A stretch of 64,000 nt of DNA from assembly GCF_002868845.1 (NCBI RefSeq), contig NZ_PKUB01000006.1:26253-90252 (forward strand), read 5' to 3'. The translations under genes were made by a program, and so were the position numbers. The stretch's first letter is position 1. Each line of letters starts with the position of its first letter. Under the pieces are notes generated by a model. The model worked only from the letters and a program-made list of their open reading frames with translations. It searched no databases and was not told where the DNA came from. Source of the stretch: Desulfuromonas sp. (GTDB lineage: Bacteria; Desulfobacterota; Desulfuromonadia; Desulfuromonadales; BM501). This document shows, piece by piece, positions 46,603-61,522 of the stretch.

Positions 46603-47210
46603 ACCGGGGGGACAAAAGGAGCCCGAAAGGACCCGAGACGACGGCGGAGCAGCGCCGGGTCCGGGCCTTTCTGGCTGTTCCCATTCCGGACGAGGTCCTG
46701 CAGGCGACCCAGAGGGTGCGCGCCGAACTCGCCGGAGAACTGCCGGGAGTGCGCTGGGTGCGCCCCGAGGGCATTCACCTGACCCTCAAGTTTTTCGGCA
46801 GCATCCCCGAAGAGGAGCTTGATAAGATAGGGGAAATTATGCTATCGGTAGGTACTTTGCACTCCCCCTTCCGGGTCCGGGCGGCCGGGCTTGGCACCTT
46901 CCCCTCTCCCGGCCGCCCACGGGTGATCTGGGTGGGCATCGCCGACGGGGAAAGCCTCCCCGCCCTGCACCGGGATCTTGAGGAGGGCCTGGAGCAGATC
47001 GGCATCCCCGCAGAGGGGCGCCCTTTCCACCCCCACCTGACCCTCGGGCGGGCCCGGGAGAGGCTGCCGCCCATCGGGGAGATCATCGCGGCGCACCGGC
47101 AACTCGCCTGCTGCACGATCCCGGTGGACGAACTGGTCCTGTACGAAAGCCGCCTCGGTTCGGGCGGGGCCCGTTACATTCCCCGCAAAAGATTCGCCCT
47201 GGGCGGCTAG
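46599..47210 (+). CDS. thpR: RNA 2',3'-cyclic phosphodiesterase
   Basis: 203-residue 2H phosphoesterase (LigT/ThpR). The two HxT motifs are IHLTLKF near residue 58 and HPHLTLGR near residue 145, which open 2',3'-cyclic phosphates. It overlaps the kinase gene by 4 bp (ATGA) and lies 58 bp before recA. Length is typical; stops at TAG. The role in the cell (tRNA repair or cyclic nucleotide turnover) is not known. Confidence 0.9.
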   Translation: MNRGDKRSPKGPETTAEQRRVRAFLAVPIPDEVLQATQRVRAELAGELPGVRWVRPEGIHLTLKFFGSIPEEELDKIGEIMLSVGTLHSPFRVRAAGLGTFPSPGRPRVIWVGIADGESLPALHRDLEEGLEQIGIPAEGRPFHPHLTLGRARERLPPIGEIIAAHRQLACCTIPVDELVLYESRLGSGGARYIPRKRFALGG

Positions 47211-47268
47211 CGGGCAAGGAAGCACGAACGTTCATTCACCCATTTATTCCTTCGGGAGGTTAGATATT

Positions 47269-48282
<1,014 letters not shown>

Positions 48283-48300
48283 CAGGCGGATGAAAAACAG

Positions 48301-48316
48301 CCTGTGGACTCACAGG
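48301..48316. repeat. Small hairpin between recA and pilT
   Basis: CCTGTG-GACT-CACAGG, a perfect 6 bp stem with a tetraloop, 18 bp past recA. It could stabilise the recA message; no T-run follows. Confidence 0.45.
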
Positions 48317-48324
48317 AGGGAATG

Positions 48325-48355
48325 GTTGAAAAATTCCCGGATGGACTTTTTCAAC
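48325..48355. repeat. 9 bp inverted repeat upstream of pilT
   Basis: GTTGAAAAA and TTTTTCAAC, perfect complements with a 13 nt loop; the right arm supplies a T-run inside the stem, so it is not a classic terminator. It sits 20 bp before the pilT start. Confidence 0.45.
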
Positions 48356-48375
48356 ACCCTGCCAGAGGAAACGAC

Positions 48376-49554
48376 ATGGAAATGAGCGACATCCTGGCCC
48401 TGGCCCTGAAAGCCCGGGCCTCGGACATCCACCTGAAGGCGGGCCTGCCCCCCATCTACCGCATCGACGGAACCCTGCGCCCGCTGCCCAAGGCCCCGCG
48501 GGTCAGTCCGGAGACGACCCGCAACGTCGCCTACTCCATCATGAACGACAAGCAGCGCGCCCGCTTCGAGGATGTCCACGAGGTCGACCTCTCCTACGGC
48601 GTGCCCGGGCTGGGCCGCTTCAGGGTCAACGTCTTCTCCCAGCGCGGCTCGGTTTCGCTGGTATTCCGCGCCATCCCCGTCGACACCAAGGACCTGGACG
48701 AGCTGAACATCCCTCCGATCCTCAAGAAGCTATCCGTCGAGCCCCGCGGCCTGATCCTGGTCACCGGGGCCACCGGCTCGGGCAAATCGACCACCCTCGC
48801 CGCGATGATCGACTACATCAACTCCCACCGCACCGCCCACGTGGTCACCATCGAGGATCCCATCGAGTTTCTCCACCGGGACAAGATGTGCATCATCAAT
48901 CAGCGTGAAGTCGGCTTCGACACGGAGAGCTTCGACGTGGCGCTGAGGGCCGCCCTGCGCCAGGATCCCGACGTCATCCTGGTGGGCGAAATGCGCGATT
49001 TCGAGACCATCGAAACCGCCCTGACCGCCGCCGAGACAGGCCACCTCGTCCTCTCGACCCTGCACACCGTCGACGCCCCCGAGACCATCAACCGCATCGT
49101 CTCGGCCTTCCCCCCCTACCAGCAGAGACAGGTGCGCATGCAGCTCGCCTCTGTGCTCAAAGGGATCGTCTCCCAGCGCCTGGTGCCCCGCGCCGACGGC
49201 AAGGGCCGGGTGCCGGCAGTGGAGGTGCTGATCTCCACCGCCCGGACCCGGGAGATGATCGACGACAAGGATAAGACCAAGCAGCTGCGCGACACCATCC
49301 AGCAGGGGTACGTCTCATACGGCATGCAGACCTTCGACCAGTCCCTGATGGGCCTGCTGAAAAAGAAACTCATCACATTCGAAGAAGCCCTGCGCCAGTG
49401 CTCCAACCCCGACGACTTCAAGCTCAAGGTCTCGGGGATCTCCTCCACCTCCGACCTGACCTGGGAAGATTTCGAAAAAGATGGGGAGGGAGAAGGCGAG
49501 GCGGAGGCCAAGAAGGACAAGCCCCCGGGCGCGATGGACATTGAACGGTTCTGA
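48376..49554 (+). CDS. pilT: Type IV pilus retraction ATPase PilT-like
   Basis: 392-residue hexameric ATPase that depolymerises type IV pili. N-terminal PAS-like domain, Walker A (GATGSGKST near residue 132), Asp box (VTIEDPIEFLH), Walker B (VILVGEMRDFETIETA) and His box (TGHLVLSTLHT). The C-terminal tail (DGEGEGEAEAKKDKPPGAM) is acidic and longer than in E. coli PilT; such tails are seen in PilT-4 and PilU-type paralogues. ATG at 48376. Overlaps recX by 14 bp. The call as PilT rather than PilU rests on sequence and length. Confidence 0.92.
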   Translation: MEMSDILALALKARASDIHLKAGLPPIYRIDGTLRPLPKAPRVSPETTRNVAYSIMNDKQRARFEDVHEVDLSYGVPGLGRFRVNVFSQRGSVSLVFRAIPVDTKDLDELNIPPILKKLSVEPRGLILVTGATGSGKSTTLAAMIDYINSHRTAHVVTIEDPIEFLHRDKMCIINQREVGFDTESFDVALRAALRQDPDVILVGEMRDFETIETALTAAETGHLVLSTLHTVDAPETINRIVSAFPPYQQRQVRMQLASVLKGIVSQRLVPRADGKGRVPAVEVLISTARTREMIDDKDKTKQLRDTIQQGYVSYGMQTFDQSLMGLLKKKLITFEEALRQCSNPDDFKLKVSGISSTSDLTWEDFEKDGEGEGEAEAKKDKPPGAMDIERF

Positions 49555-49999
49555 AGCCTACGCCTCCGCCCTGCGCCTGCTGACGGGCCGCGGGTACAGC
49601 GAGGCGGGTCTCGCCGAACGGCTGCGCCGCAAAGGGTGCGGCGAGGCGGAGATCGCCGCGGCCCTCGAGCGCTGCCGGGAGCTGGGCTACCTGGACGACG
49701 CCCGCTACGGCCGGGACCTGGCCGCCAGCCTGCTTCGCGCAGGCCGCGCCGTCGGCCCGCGGCTTCTGGCCGAGCTCAAGCGCCGGGGGCTGCCCGAGGA
49801 GACCGCCCGCGCCGCTCTCGAGGAGGCCAGCGGGGAGGTGAACGAAGAGGCCCTTCTGTCCGAGCAGCTAGAGAGGCGCTTTTCCGGCTTTTCCTACCTG
49901 GAAGCGGACGAGCGGCAGCGCAGGCGAGTCGTTAATTTTTTCCTGCGCCGGTGCTTTCCCCTGGCGCTGATCCTGTCCACGATAAAGCAAGAGAGGTAG
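49541..49999 (+). CDS. recX: Regulatory protein RecX
   Basis: 152-residue RecA modulator made of three-helix repeats (YASALRLLTGRGYSEAGLAE, ALERCRELGYLDDARYGRDL, RLLAELKRRGLPEETARAAL). It inhibits RecA filament growth. I chose the TTG at 49541, which overlaps the pilT end by 14 bp; a longer frame reaches 49481 inside pilT and is less likely. It is separated from recA by pilT, which is unusual compared with the common recA-recX order. Ends in TAG, 12 bp before alaS. Confidence 0.9.
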   Translation: MNGSEAYASALRLLTGRGYSEAGLAERLRRKGCGEAEIAAALERCRELGYLDDARYGRDLAASLLRAGRAVGPRLLAELKRRGLPEETARAALEEASGEVNEEALLSEQLERRFSGFSYLEADERQRRRVVNFFLRRCFPLALILSTIKQER

Positions 50000-50011
50000 A
50001 CAAAACAGCTC

Positions 50012-52663
50012 ATGATGACCGGCAACGAAATCCGCGCACGCTTCCTGCGTTTCTTCGAAGAGCGGGGCCACACCGCGGTCCCCTCCTCCTCGCTGATCCC
50101 CCACAACGACCCGACCCTTCTCTTCACCAACGCGGGGATGAACCAGTTCAAGGACTGTTTTCTCGGCGCCGAGAAACGCCCTTACGTCCGCGCCACCTCG
50201 TCCCAGAAGTGCGTGCGGGCCGGCGGCAAGCACAACGACCTGGAGAACGTCGGCCGCACCGCCCGGCACCACACCTTCTTCGAAATGCTCGGCAACTTCT
50301 CCTTCGGCGACTATTTCAAAAGGGAAGCCATCGCCTACGCCTGGGAATTCCTCACCAAGGACATGGGCCTCGACACCGACCGCCTCTACGTTTCGGTCTA
50401 TACCGATGACGACGAGGCCGCCGACATCTGGCACGAGCAGGAGGGGGTGCCGCGCGAGCGGATTTTCCGCTTCGAAGAGGACAACTTCTGGTCAATGGGC
50501 GACACCGGTCCCTGCGGACCCTGCTCGGAGATCTTCTACGACAACGGACCCGAAGTCGGCTGCGACAGCCCCGACTGCACCGTCGGCTGCGACTGCGACC
50601 GCTACATGGAGGTCTGGAACAACGTCTTCATGCAGTTCGACCGTCAGCCGGACGGCGAGCTGGTCCCGCTGCCGAAACCGGCGGTCGATACCGGCATGGG
50701 CCTCGAGCGGCTGGCCACGGTCATGCAGAAGGTTCAGTCGAACTACGACACCGATCTGATCCGCGACATCATCACTCATATCGAAAAACTCTCGGGCAAA
50801 ACCTACGGCGACAACGAACACAACGACGTCTCCATGCGGGTCATGGCCGACCACAGCCGGGCCACGGCCTACCTCATCGCCGACGGCGTTCTTCCGAGCA
50901 ACGAGGGCCGCGGATACGTTTTGCGGCGGATCATGCGCCGCGCGATGCGCCATGCCAAAATGCTCGGCTTCGAAGATCCCGTTCTTCACAAAACGGCCGT
51001 CTTCGTTCTCGAATTCATGGCCTCGGCCTACCCGGCGGAGTCCGCTCGAAAGGACTTCGTCGCCAAGGTCGTGGAGAACGAGGAGGAGCGCTTCATCCAG
51101 ACCCTCGGCAACGGCCTGCGCATCCTCGAGGACGAAGTCGCCAAGCTCAAAAAGGCGGAGCAGACCCTTCTCCCCGGCGATGTGGTCTTCCGCCTCTACG
51201 ACACCTTCGGCTTCCCCGTCGACCTGACCGCCGACATCGTCGAGGGCGACGGTTTCTCCCTCGACGAGGAAGGCTTCGGGGCCTGCATGGAGGAGCAGCG
51301 CCGCAAAGCCCGGCAGCACTGGAAGGGCTCGGGCGAGGAGGCGGTATCCGCCGTCTACCGGAAGCTTCTCGAGGAGGGCCTGCGCAGCGAGTTCACCGGC
51401 TACACCTCCCTTTCCGGCGAGGCTCCGGTCGTGGCCCTGCTGCGCGGCGGCGAGAGGGCCTCCATTGCCGGCGAAGGCGAGGACGTGGAGATCATCACCT
51501 CCGCCACCCCCTTCTACGGCGAATCGGGGGGCCAGAGCGGCGACCGGGGCGAGATCCGCACCGACGGCGCCGCCGTCGCGGTGAGAGACACCCTCCGGCC
51601 CCTGCCGGGAATCGTCGTCCACCGCGGCAAGGTCCTCTCCGGCACCCTCCATGCCGGCCAGAACGCCCGGCTGACCGTTGACGGCGAGGCCCGCCAGGCC
51701 ACGGCCCTCAACCACACCGCCACCCACGTGCTGCAGGCCGTCCTCGTGGAGGTCCTCGGCGACCACGTCAAGCAGGCGGGCTCCCTGGTCAGCCCCGAGC
51801 GACTGCGCTTCGACTTCACCCACTTCTCGGCCCTCTCCCCCGAGGAGCTCGCCACCGTGGAGCGGGAAGTCAACCGCCGCATCCGCGAGAACCGTTCCGT
51901 GGAGACCGAGGAGATGGACGCCGAAGCGGCCATCTCCGCCGGTGCCACCGCCCTGTTCGGAGAAAAATACGGCGAGCGGGTGCGGGTGGTCAGGCTCGGA
52001 GAGTTCAGCATGGAACTGTGCGGCGGCACCCACGCCGAGGCAGCCGGCGACATCGGCCTGTTCAAAATCATCCAGGAGACCGGCATCGCCGCCGGGGTGC
52101 GCCGCATCGAGGCCATCACCGGAGCCCGGGCCATGGAGTTCGTCCAGCGCCAGGAACAGGACATGGACCGCCTCGCCGCCCTGGTCAAGAGCGACCGGGG
52201 CCAGATCGGAAGCCGCCTCCAGAAGATCCTGGAACGCCAGAAAGAGCTGGAGCGGGAGGTGGAGACCCTGCAGGCCCGTCTCAACGTCGGGCGCTCCCAG
52301 CAGCTGGTGGAGCAAGCCCGCGAGGTGGAGGGAGTCAAGCTCCTCGCCGCCAAGATCGACGGCAGCGACGCCAAGGGTCTGCGGGAGCTGGCCGACCAGC
52401 TCCGCGACGGCCTGGGCTCAGGGGTGGTGGTGCTCGGCTGCGAGAGCGACGGCAAGGCGAGCCTTCTGGTGGCCGTCACCAAGGACTTGGCCGGGCGCCT
52501 CCACGCCGGCCGGATCATCAAGCCCCTGGCCGAGCAGGTGGGCGGCCGGGGAGGCGGACGCCCCGACCTGGCCCAGGCCGGGGGCAGCCGCCCCGACCAG
52601 CTCGCTATGGCCCTGGAAGGGGCCGACGGGGTTGTCGCCGAGGCCCTGAAACAGGCATCCTAG
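50012..52663 (+). CDS. alaS: Alanyl-tRNA synthetase
   Basis: 883-residue class II synthetase. The aminoacylation core starts [20 protein letters not shown] with [13 protein letters not shown], the editing domain has the zinc ligands NHTATHVLQ and [10 protein letters not shown], and the C-terminal DHHA1-type domain ends with [13 protein letters not shown]. Length is normal for bacterial AlaRS. It follows recX by 12 bp and could be co-transcribed; two adjacent ATGs (50012 and 50015) are possible starts. Confidence 0.97.
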   Translation: MMTGNEIRARFLRFFEERGHTAVPSSSLIPHNDPTLLFTNAGMNQFKDCFLGAEKRPYVRATSSQKCVRAGGKHNDLENVGRTARHHTFFEMLGNFSFGDYFKREAIAYAWEFLTKDMGLDTDRLYVSVYTDDDEAADIWHEQEGVPRERIFRFEEDNFWSMGDTGPCGPCSEIFYDNGPEVGCDSPDCTVGCDCDRYMEVWNNVFMQFDRQPDGELVPLPKPAVDTGMGLERLATVMQKVQSNYDTDLIRDIITHIEKLSGKTYGDNEHNDVSMRVMADHSRATAYLIADGVLPSNEGRGYVLRRIMRRAMRHAKMLGFEDPVLHKTAVFVLEFMASAYPAESARKDFVAKVVENEEERFIQTLGNGLRILEDEVAKLKKAEQTLLPGDVVFRLYDTFGFPVDLTADIVEGDGFSLDEEGFGACMEEQRRKARQHWKGSGEEAVSAVYRKLLEEGLRSEFTGYTSLSGEAPVVALLRGGERASIAGEGEDVEIITSATPFYGESGGQSGDRGEIRTDGAAVAVRDTLRPLPGIVVHRGKVLSGTLHAGQNARLTVDGEARQATALNHTATHVLQAVLVEVLGDHVKQAGSLVSPERLRFDFTHFSALSPEELATVEREVNRRIRENRSVETEEMDAEAAISAGATALFGEKYGERVRVVRLGEFSMELCGGTHAEAAGDIGLFKIIQETGIAAGVRRIEAITGARAMEFVQRQEQDMDRLAALVKSDRGQIGSRLQKILERQKELEREVETLQARLNVGRSQQLVEQAREVEGVKLLAAKIDGSDAKGLRELADQLRDGLGSGVVVLGCESDGKASLLVAVTKDLAGRLHAGRIIKPLAEQVGGRGGGRPDLAQAGGSRPDQLAMALEGADGVVAEALKQAS

Positions 52664-52687
52664 ACGCCACGACCCAAGGGGGGAACC

Positions 52688-53812
52688 TTGCGCCTGGAAT
52701 TCAAGGACGAACTGCAGCTGACCCAGGAGCAGGAGCAACCATGCATCCTGCTGGTCGACGACGAACCGATCATTCGGGAGCTGTGTTCAAAGGTTCTGGA
52801 CGGTTACCGGGTCATCCAGGCCGGCAGCGGCGAAGAAGCGCTCCAGATCATCGGGCGCGAGCCCGTCGACGTGGTCCTCACCGACGTCATGATGCCCGTC
52901 ATGAGCGGTCTGGACCTGCTTCAGGCCGTCAAGGAGAGAAAGCCCACCCAGGCGGTGGTCGTCATGACCGGCTTCGCCGACAAGGAAACCATTCTCCAGG
53001 CTCTCAAGGCCGACGCCGACGACTTCATCACCAAGCCCATCAACCTGCTTCAGCTCAGGACCACCATCGCCAAGGTCCTGGAACGCAAGGCCCTGAAGGA
53101 GGAGCTGGTCCAGCTGCGGCGCATGGACCGGCTCAAGTCGGACTTTCTCGGCCTCGTCTCCCACAAGCTCAAGACCCCCATCACGGCCATCTCCCTCTTC
53201 ATTCAGAACCTCGCCTCGGGCATCGGGGACCCCCGGGACCCCTCTTTCGCCAAGACCCTCGACCTGATCCTCGGCGAGTCCAACTACCTCGGCTACCTCG
53301 TTCAGGACCTGCTTTACTACAGCGAGATCATCCTCCAGGAGGGTCCGCCCCGGCTAGCCCCGGTGTCCCTCAGGGACATGGTCATGGAAGTGGCGTCCGC
53401 GGTCAGGGAAACCGCCGACGCCAACGGGGTCGCTCTCGCCCTTGAGGTCGGGGAAGCGTCCCCCACCCTGCAGCTGGACCGCGAGCGCGTCGCCTTCGCC
53501 CTGCGGGCCCTGCTCGAAAACGCCGTCAAGTTCAGCCCCCCGGACCGCACAGTCTCCCTCGACGCCGAAGTCTCCGACGACGCCGTCACCCTGAGAGTGC
53601 GCGACCAGGGCCAGGGGATCCCCCGAGAGGAGCTGCCCAAGGTGTTCGAAAAATTCTACCAGGTCGACCCGAGCCACACCGGCCAGGTGCGGGGATTCGG
53701 CCTCGGCCTGTTCTACGCCAGGCAGTTCATTCAGAGCCACGGCGGCAGCCTGCACCTCGAGAGCACTCCGGGCACGGGCACCACCGCGACCCTGACCCTT
53801 CCCCGCCACTGA
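52688..53812 (+). CDS. Receiver-histidine kinase hybrid (REC-HisKA-HATPase)
   Basis: 374-residue soluble kinase. The N-terminal receiver (residues 18-135) has the acidic pair LVDDEP and acceptor Asp66 in VLTDVMMP, with Lys in ITKPIN. The kinase core has SHKLKTPI (His near 159; Lys replaces the more common Glu/Arg positions), N box LLENAVKF, G1 DQGQGIP and [12 protein letters not shown]. No membrane helix, so input comes through phosphorylation of its own receiver. TTG start with AAGGGGGG upstream. Orphan, 24 bp after alaS. Confidence 0.92.
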   Translation: MRLEFKDELQLTQEQEQPCILLVDDEPIIRELCSKVLDGYRVIQAGSGEEALQIIGREPVDVVLTDVMMPVMSGLDLLQAVKERKPTQAVVVMTGFADKETILQALKADADDFITKPINLLQLRTTIAKVLERKALKEELVQLRRMDRLKSDFLGLVSHKLKTPITAISLFIQNLASGIGDPRDPSFAKTLDLILGESNYLGYLVQDLLYYSEIILQEGPPRLAPVSLRDMVMEVASAVRETADANGVALALEVGEASPTLQLDRERVAFALRALLENAVKFSPPDRTVSLDAEVSDDAVTLRVRDQGQGIPREELPKVFEKFYQVDPSHTGQVRGFGLGLFYARQFIQSHGGSLHLESTPGTGTTATLTLPRH

Positions 53813-53843
53813 CCCGCCCCCCCAGGTCGGACCGCATTTTTCT

Positions 53844-53871
53844 TTGTCTGCCCTGCCTGCTGTGCTATATT
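53844..53871 (+). promoter_or_regulatory. Promoter of hslVU
   Basis: TTGTCT at 53844, 16 bp spacer, TATATT at 53866 with an extended TG-N -10 (TGC just before). It would give a leader of about 45 nt for hslV. No match to the sigma-32 consensus is visible. Confidence 0.55.
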
Positions 53872-53920
53872 TTTTATTTTCCTAACCCGCCTCATCCAGC
53901 CTACGGGCAGGGGATAAGCC

Positions 53921-54447
53921 ATGTTTCGAGGGACAACAATCGTCTGCGTGAGGAAAAACGGCGACGTCGCCCTGGCCGGCGACGGCCAGGTGACCCTGGG
54001 CAACACGGTCATGAAGCACACCGCCCGCAAGATCCGCCGCCTTCACAACGACCAGGTCCTGGCCGGCTTCGCCGGCAGCACCGCCGACGCCTTCACCCTC
54101 TTCGAGAAGTTCGACGCCAAGCTCCAGGAGTACCGCGGCAACCTTTCCCGCTCAGCCGTGGAACTGGCCAAGGACTGGCGCACCGACCGCATCCTGCGCC
54201 GCCTCGAAGCCCTGCTTATCGTCGCCGATCGGCAGACCACCCTCGTCATTTCCGGGGCCGGCGATGTCATCGAGCCCGACGACGGCATCGCCGCCATCGG
54301 CTCGGGCGGCTCCTTCGCCCTGGCGGCTGCCCGTGCCCTGCAGTCCCACTCGGAGCTACCCCCCGCCGAAATCTGCGAGGAGGCGATGAAGATCGCCGCG
54401 GGCATCTGCATCTACACCAACGACCAGATTCTCGTGGAGGCCCTGTC

Positions 54448-54451
<4 letters not shown>
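53921..54451 (+). CDS. hslV: ATP-dependent protease subunit HslV
   Basis: 176-residue N-terminal threonine protease of the HslUV complex. The sequence begins [20 protein letters not shown]; the active Thr is expected to be the first of the TT pair, so a four-residue MFRG propeptide must be removed, whereas E. coli HslV has only Met. Other motifs: [20 protein letters not shown] and [14 protein letters not shown]. It overlaps hslU by 4 bp (ATGA). A promoter-like sequence lies just upstream. Confidence 0.95.
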
Positions 54452-55764
<1,313 letters not shown>

Positions 55765-55767
55765 CTG

Positions 55768-55845
55768 CCGTGACGCGTAACGGGTGACGCGTGACGAGAG
55801 GTCACCTCTGTTTTACGCGTCACTTGTCACACGTCACGCGTTACG
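55768..55845. repeat. Imperfect inverted repeat between hslU and argB
   Basis: An approximately 78 bp palindromic element. The left arm begins CCGTGACGCGTAACGGGTGA and the right arm ends GTCACGCGTTACGG; a second GTGACGCGTGAC-type unit lies inside. GGTCACCTC forms the apex. It could serve as a transcript-end hairpin between hslU and argB. Confidence 0.65.
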
Positions 55846-55853
55846 GATATTAA

Positions 55854-57937
<2,084 letters not shown>

Positions 57938-57942
57938 TTTCA

Positions 57943-57973
57943 GGAGAAAGGGAAAAGGTTAAAGGAGAAAGGG
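57943..57973 (+). repeat. Short direct repeat between argD and argF
   Basis: GGAGAAAGGG occurs twice 11 bp apart (57943-57952 and 57964-57973). The second copy runs into GGTTCCGGAACC and T5, a small palindrome that could act as a weak terminator. Confidence 0.5.
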
Positions 57974-58027
57974 TTCCGGAACCTTTTTCCGACCGCCTTT
58001 TTCCTTACCCCTACTCAGGAGCCTGAC

Positions 58028-58945
58028 GTGAAAAAAGACTTCCTTTGCCTTTCCGACTGGAGCCGCGCCGAACTCGACGGCATCTTCGCCCTGACCCGCG
58101 AGCTGAAGGAGAAGCAGAAGCGCGGCGAGCCGCACCGCCTGCTCGAGGGCCAGACCCTGGGGATGCTCTTCGAGAAGAGCTCCACCCGCACCCGGGTCTC
58201 CTTCGAGGTGGGGATGTTCCAGCTCGGCGGCCACGCCCTGTTCCTCTCCTCGAGCACCACCCAGATGGGCCGCGGCGAGCCGGTCAAGGACACCGGCCGG
58301 GTCATGTCCCGCTACGTGGACGGCATCATGATCCGCACCTTCTCCCAGGAAGCGGTCGAGGAACTGGGGCGCTGGTCCGACATCCCGATCATCAACGGCC
58401 TCACCGACATGTACCACCCCTGCCAGGTCATGGCCGACCTCTTCACCGTCATCGAGCACAAGGGCGCCATCGAGGGGCTCAAGTACTGCTGGATCGGCGA
58501 CGGCAACAACATGGCCAACAGCTGGATCAACGCCGCCGCGGTCTTCGGCTTCGAGCTGCGGGTGGCCACCCCGAAGGGCTACGAGCCCCACCCCGAGGTG
58601 GTCGCGCGGGCGAAGGCGGCCGGGGCCAGCATCCTCTACACCGACGACCCGGCGCAGGCCGCCGCCGGGGCCGACGTGCTCAACACCGACGTCTGGGCCA
58701 GCATGGGCCAGGAGCAGGAGCAGAAGGAGCGGGAGAAGGCCTTCGCCGGATTCCAGATCGACGGCGGGATCGTGTCCGCCGCCGCCCCCGGCTGCATCGT
58801 GCTGCACTGCCTGCCCGCCCACCGCGGCGAGGAGATCTCCAACGAGGTCATCGAAGGGCCCCACTCGGTCGTCTTCGACGAGGCGGAGAACCGGCTCCAC
58901 GTGCAGAAGGCGATCATGGCGACGTTGATGGGGAGCCGGCTTTAA
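58028..58945 (+). CDS. argF: Ornithine carbamoyltransferase
   Basis: 305-residue enzyme making citrulline from ornithine and carbamoyl phosphate. Carbamoyl-phosphate motif SSTRTRVSFE near residue 51, ornithine-site region HPCQVMADL, and HCLPAHRGEE near residue 260. GTG start with AGGAG upstream. Normal length; trimer type. The next gene is an RDD protein, then argG. Confidence 0.96.
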   Translation: MKKDFLCLSDWSRAELDGIFALTRELKEKQKRGEPHRLLEGQTLGMLFEKSSTRTRVSFEVGMFQLGGHALFLSSSTTQMGRGEPVKDTGRVMSRYVDGIMIRTFSQEAVEELGRWSDIPIINGLTDMYHPCQVMADLFTVIEHKGAIEGLKYCWIGDGNNMANSWINAAAVFGFELRVATPKGYEPHPEVVARAKAAGASILYTDDPAQAAAGADVLNTDVWASMGQEQEQKEREKAFAGFQIDGGIVSAAAPGCIVLHCLPAHRGEEISNEVIEGPHSVVFDEAENRLHVQKAIMATLMGSRL

Positions 58946-58963
58946 GCTGGAAGCGGCGATCCG

Positions 58964-59566
58964 ATGACCCTTTCCTGCCCCCATTGCGGGTTTTCCCGGG
59001 ACCTCGCCCCGGGGACCGTCCCCCCCGGAACGAACCGGGTGACCTGCCCCAGGTGCCGGCAGGCCTTTCCCTTTGCCGGGCCGGCGCAGCCGCTGCCCGC
59101 CCCCACGCCGGCTCCGCCCCCCCTCTCCGCCGAGGAGCAGCCCAAGGCCGGCTTCTGGGTCCGGGCGGTGGGAGCCGTCGTCGACTCGGTGATCGTGACC
59201 GCCGTCACCCTGGTCACGGCGATCTTGCTGGGCGCGATCCCCACGCTCACCGGGGTCCATCTCTCCACCGACGGGCAGGGGATGTTCGCCTTCGTGGTCT
59301 GGATCTTCGGGATGGTCCTGGACGTCGCCTACTTCGTCTTCTTCACCGGATACTGCGGCCAGACCCCGGGCAAGATGGCGGTCCGGATCCGGGTCATCCG
59401 CACCGACGGCGCCGATATCGGCTACGGACGAGCCTTCCTGCGCGAGGTGCCGGGCAAGTTCCTCTCCGGCATCCTGCTCGGCATCGGCTATCTGGTGGTG
59501 GCCTTCGACTCCCAGAAACAGGGCCTGCACGACAAGATCGCAGACACCTATGTGGTTAAGCTGTAA
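58964..59566 (+). CDS. Zinc-ribbon + RDD-family membrane protein
   Basis: 200 residues. An N-terminal zinc ribbon (CPHC near residue 5 and CPRC near 28) is followed by a Pro-rich linker and an RDD domain with three hydrophobic helices (VVDSVIVTAVTLVTAILLGA, FAFVVWIFGMVLDVAYFVFF, FLSGILLGIGYLVVAFD). The RDD motif region GQTPGKMAVRIRVIRTDG is present. Function unknown. It sits inside the arg cluster between argF and argG, not part of arginine synthesis. The stop TAA lies within an AAGCTGT tandem repeat. Confidence 0.82.
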   Translation: MTLSCPHCGFSRDLAPGTVPPGTNRVTCPRCRQAFPFAGPAQPLPAPTPAPPPLSAEEQPKAGFWVRAVGAVVDSVIVTAVTLVTAILLGAIPTLTGVHLSTDGQGMFAFVVWIFGMVLDVAYFVFFTGYCGQTPGKMAVRIRVIRTDGADIGYGRAFLREVPGKFLSGILLGIGYLVVAFDSQKQGLHDKIADTYVVKL

Positions 59567-59578
59567 GCTGTAAGCTGT
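59558..59578 (+). repeat. AAGCTGT x3 tandem repeat
   Basis: Three perfect tandem copies of a 7-mer covering the RDD stop codon, followed by a related AACAATAAGCTGC. A similar GCTGTAAGCTTTAAGG follows argG at about 60856-60871. Possibly a slippage-prone simple repeat. Confidence 0.6.
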
Positions 59579-59633
59579 AAACAATAAGCTGCATGACAGA
59601 ACATATCATCCGAATTTTTTCAAGGAGCCACCC

Positions 59634-60851
<1,218 letters not shown>

Positions 60852-60900
60852 GGCAGCTGTAAGCTTTAAGGATTGAACCCCGAGGGGAAAAGAAACGCGC

Positions 60901-61011
60901 CATTTTTTGCAAGGTCAAGGAAGACAAGGGATGATCCTCGAGGCGTACCCGGGTACGTCGAGAGTGTCATCCCGCAGTCTGACGCCGAGATTGCAGAAAA
61001 GGGCCGTTTCC
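60901..61011 (+). repeat. Structured repeat, copy A (upstream of NUDIX gene)
   Basis: About 111 bp. Ends with GAGATTGCAGAAAAGGGCCG then TTTCC, and the left end TTTTTTGCAA pairs with TTGCAGAAAA. The core has a perfect nested palindrome: GGGATGA at 60928 with TCATCCC at 60967, CTCGA/TCGAG inside, and CGTACCCGGGTACG at 60944-60957. It matches copy B in both ends while the core differs, and it ends 9 bp before the NUDIX ATG. Confidence 0.85.
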
Positions 61012-61020
61012 GCGCCGGCC

Positions 61021-61518
61021 ATGGACTTCAAGAAACAACCCCACATCAAGACCTCGGTGGTCGCCTGCATCGTCGACGCGCAGGAGCGCATCGTCCTCAC
61101 CCGGCGCTGCATCCACCCCTTCTGCGGCCAGTGGGTCATGCCGGGGGGCCGGATCGACCCGGGCGAGCCGATTCTGCAGGCCCTCCACCGCGAGGTGCTC
61201 GAGGAGGTGGGGATCGAGGTCCACGTCGAGGGGTTCATCGACGTCTTCGAGCACGTCAGCGTCGGGGCCGACAACGACCACTTCATCATCCTCTACTACC
61301 GCGCCTCCCCCCTGAGCCGGGACCTCGTCCCCGACGGGCAGGAGTGCACCGAGGCCCGATGGGTGCCCAAGGACCGGCTCCTCTCCTACGACCTGCCCGC
61401 CGGCACCCGCCACATCCTCTCCAAGGTCTTTCCCGACCTGGGCTGGAGCAACGGCGCGCCGCCGGCGCGCAGCGCCGAGGGCGAAGTGCCGGGCGGCTTC
61501 GACTCGTCCCGGGTCTGA
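61021..61518 (+). CDS. NUDIX hydrolase
   Basis: 165-residue hydrolase of nucleoside diphosphate-linked compounds. The NUDIX box GGRIDPGEPILQALHREVLE continues EVGI, an exact GX5EX7REUXEEXGU match at about residues 41-64. I chose the ATG at 61021, just after structured repeat A; the longer frame upstream translates the repeat. The substrate (NADH, ADP-ribose, mutagenic NTP) is not visible. It is 4 bp before the nitrilase-like gene on the same strand, so they are probably co-expressed. Neither belongs to arginine synthesis. Confidence 0.9.
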   Translation: MDFKKQPHIKTSVVACIVDAQERIVLTRRCIHPFCGQWVMPGGRIDPGEPILQALHREVLEEVGIEVHVEGFIDVFEHVSVGADNDHFIILYYRASPLSRDLVPDGQECTEARWVPKDRLLSYDLPAGTRHILSKVFPDLGWSNGAPPARSAEGEVPGGFDSSRV

Positions 61519-61522
61519 GGCC

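Noticed and set aside
47226..47233. GAACGTTC upstream of recA as a LexA box
   Set aside because: It lacks the spacer of the Bacillus-type box and does not match the GGTT-N2-C-N4-G-N3-ACC pattern described for Geobacter.
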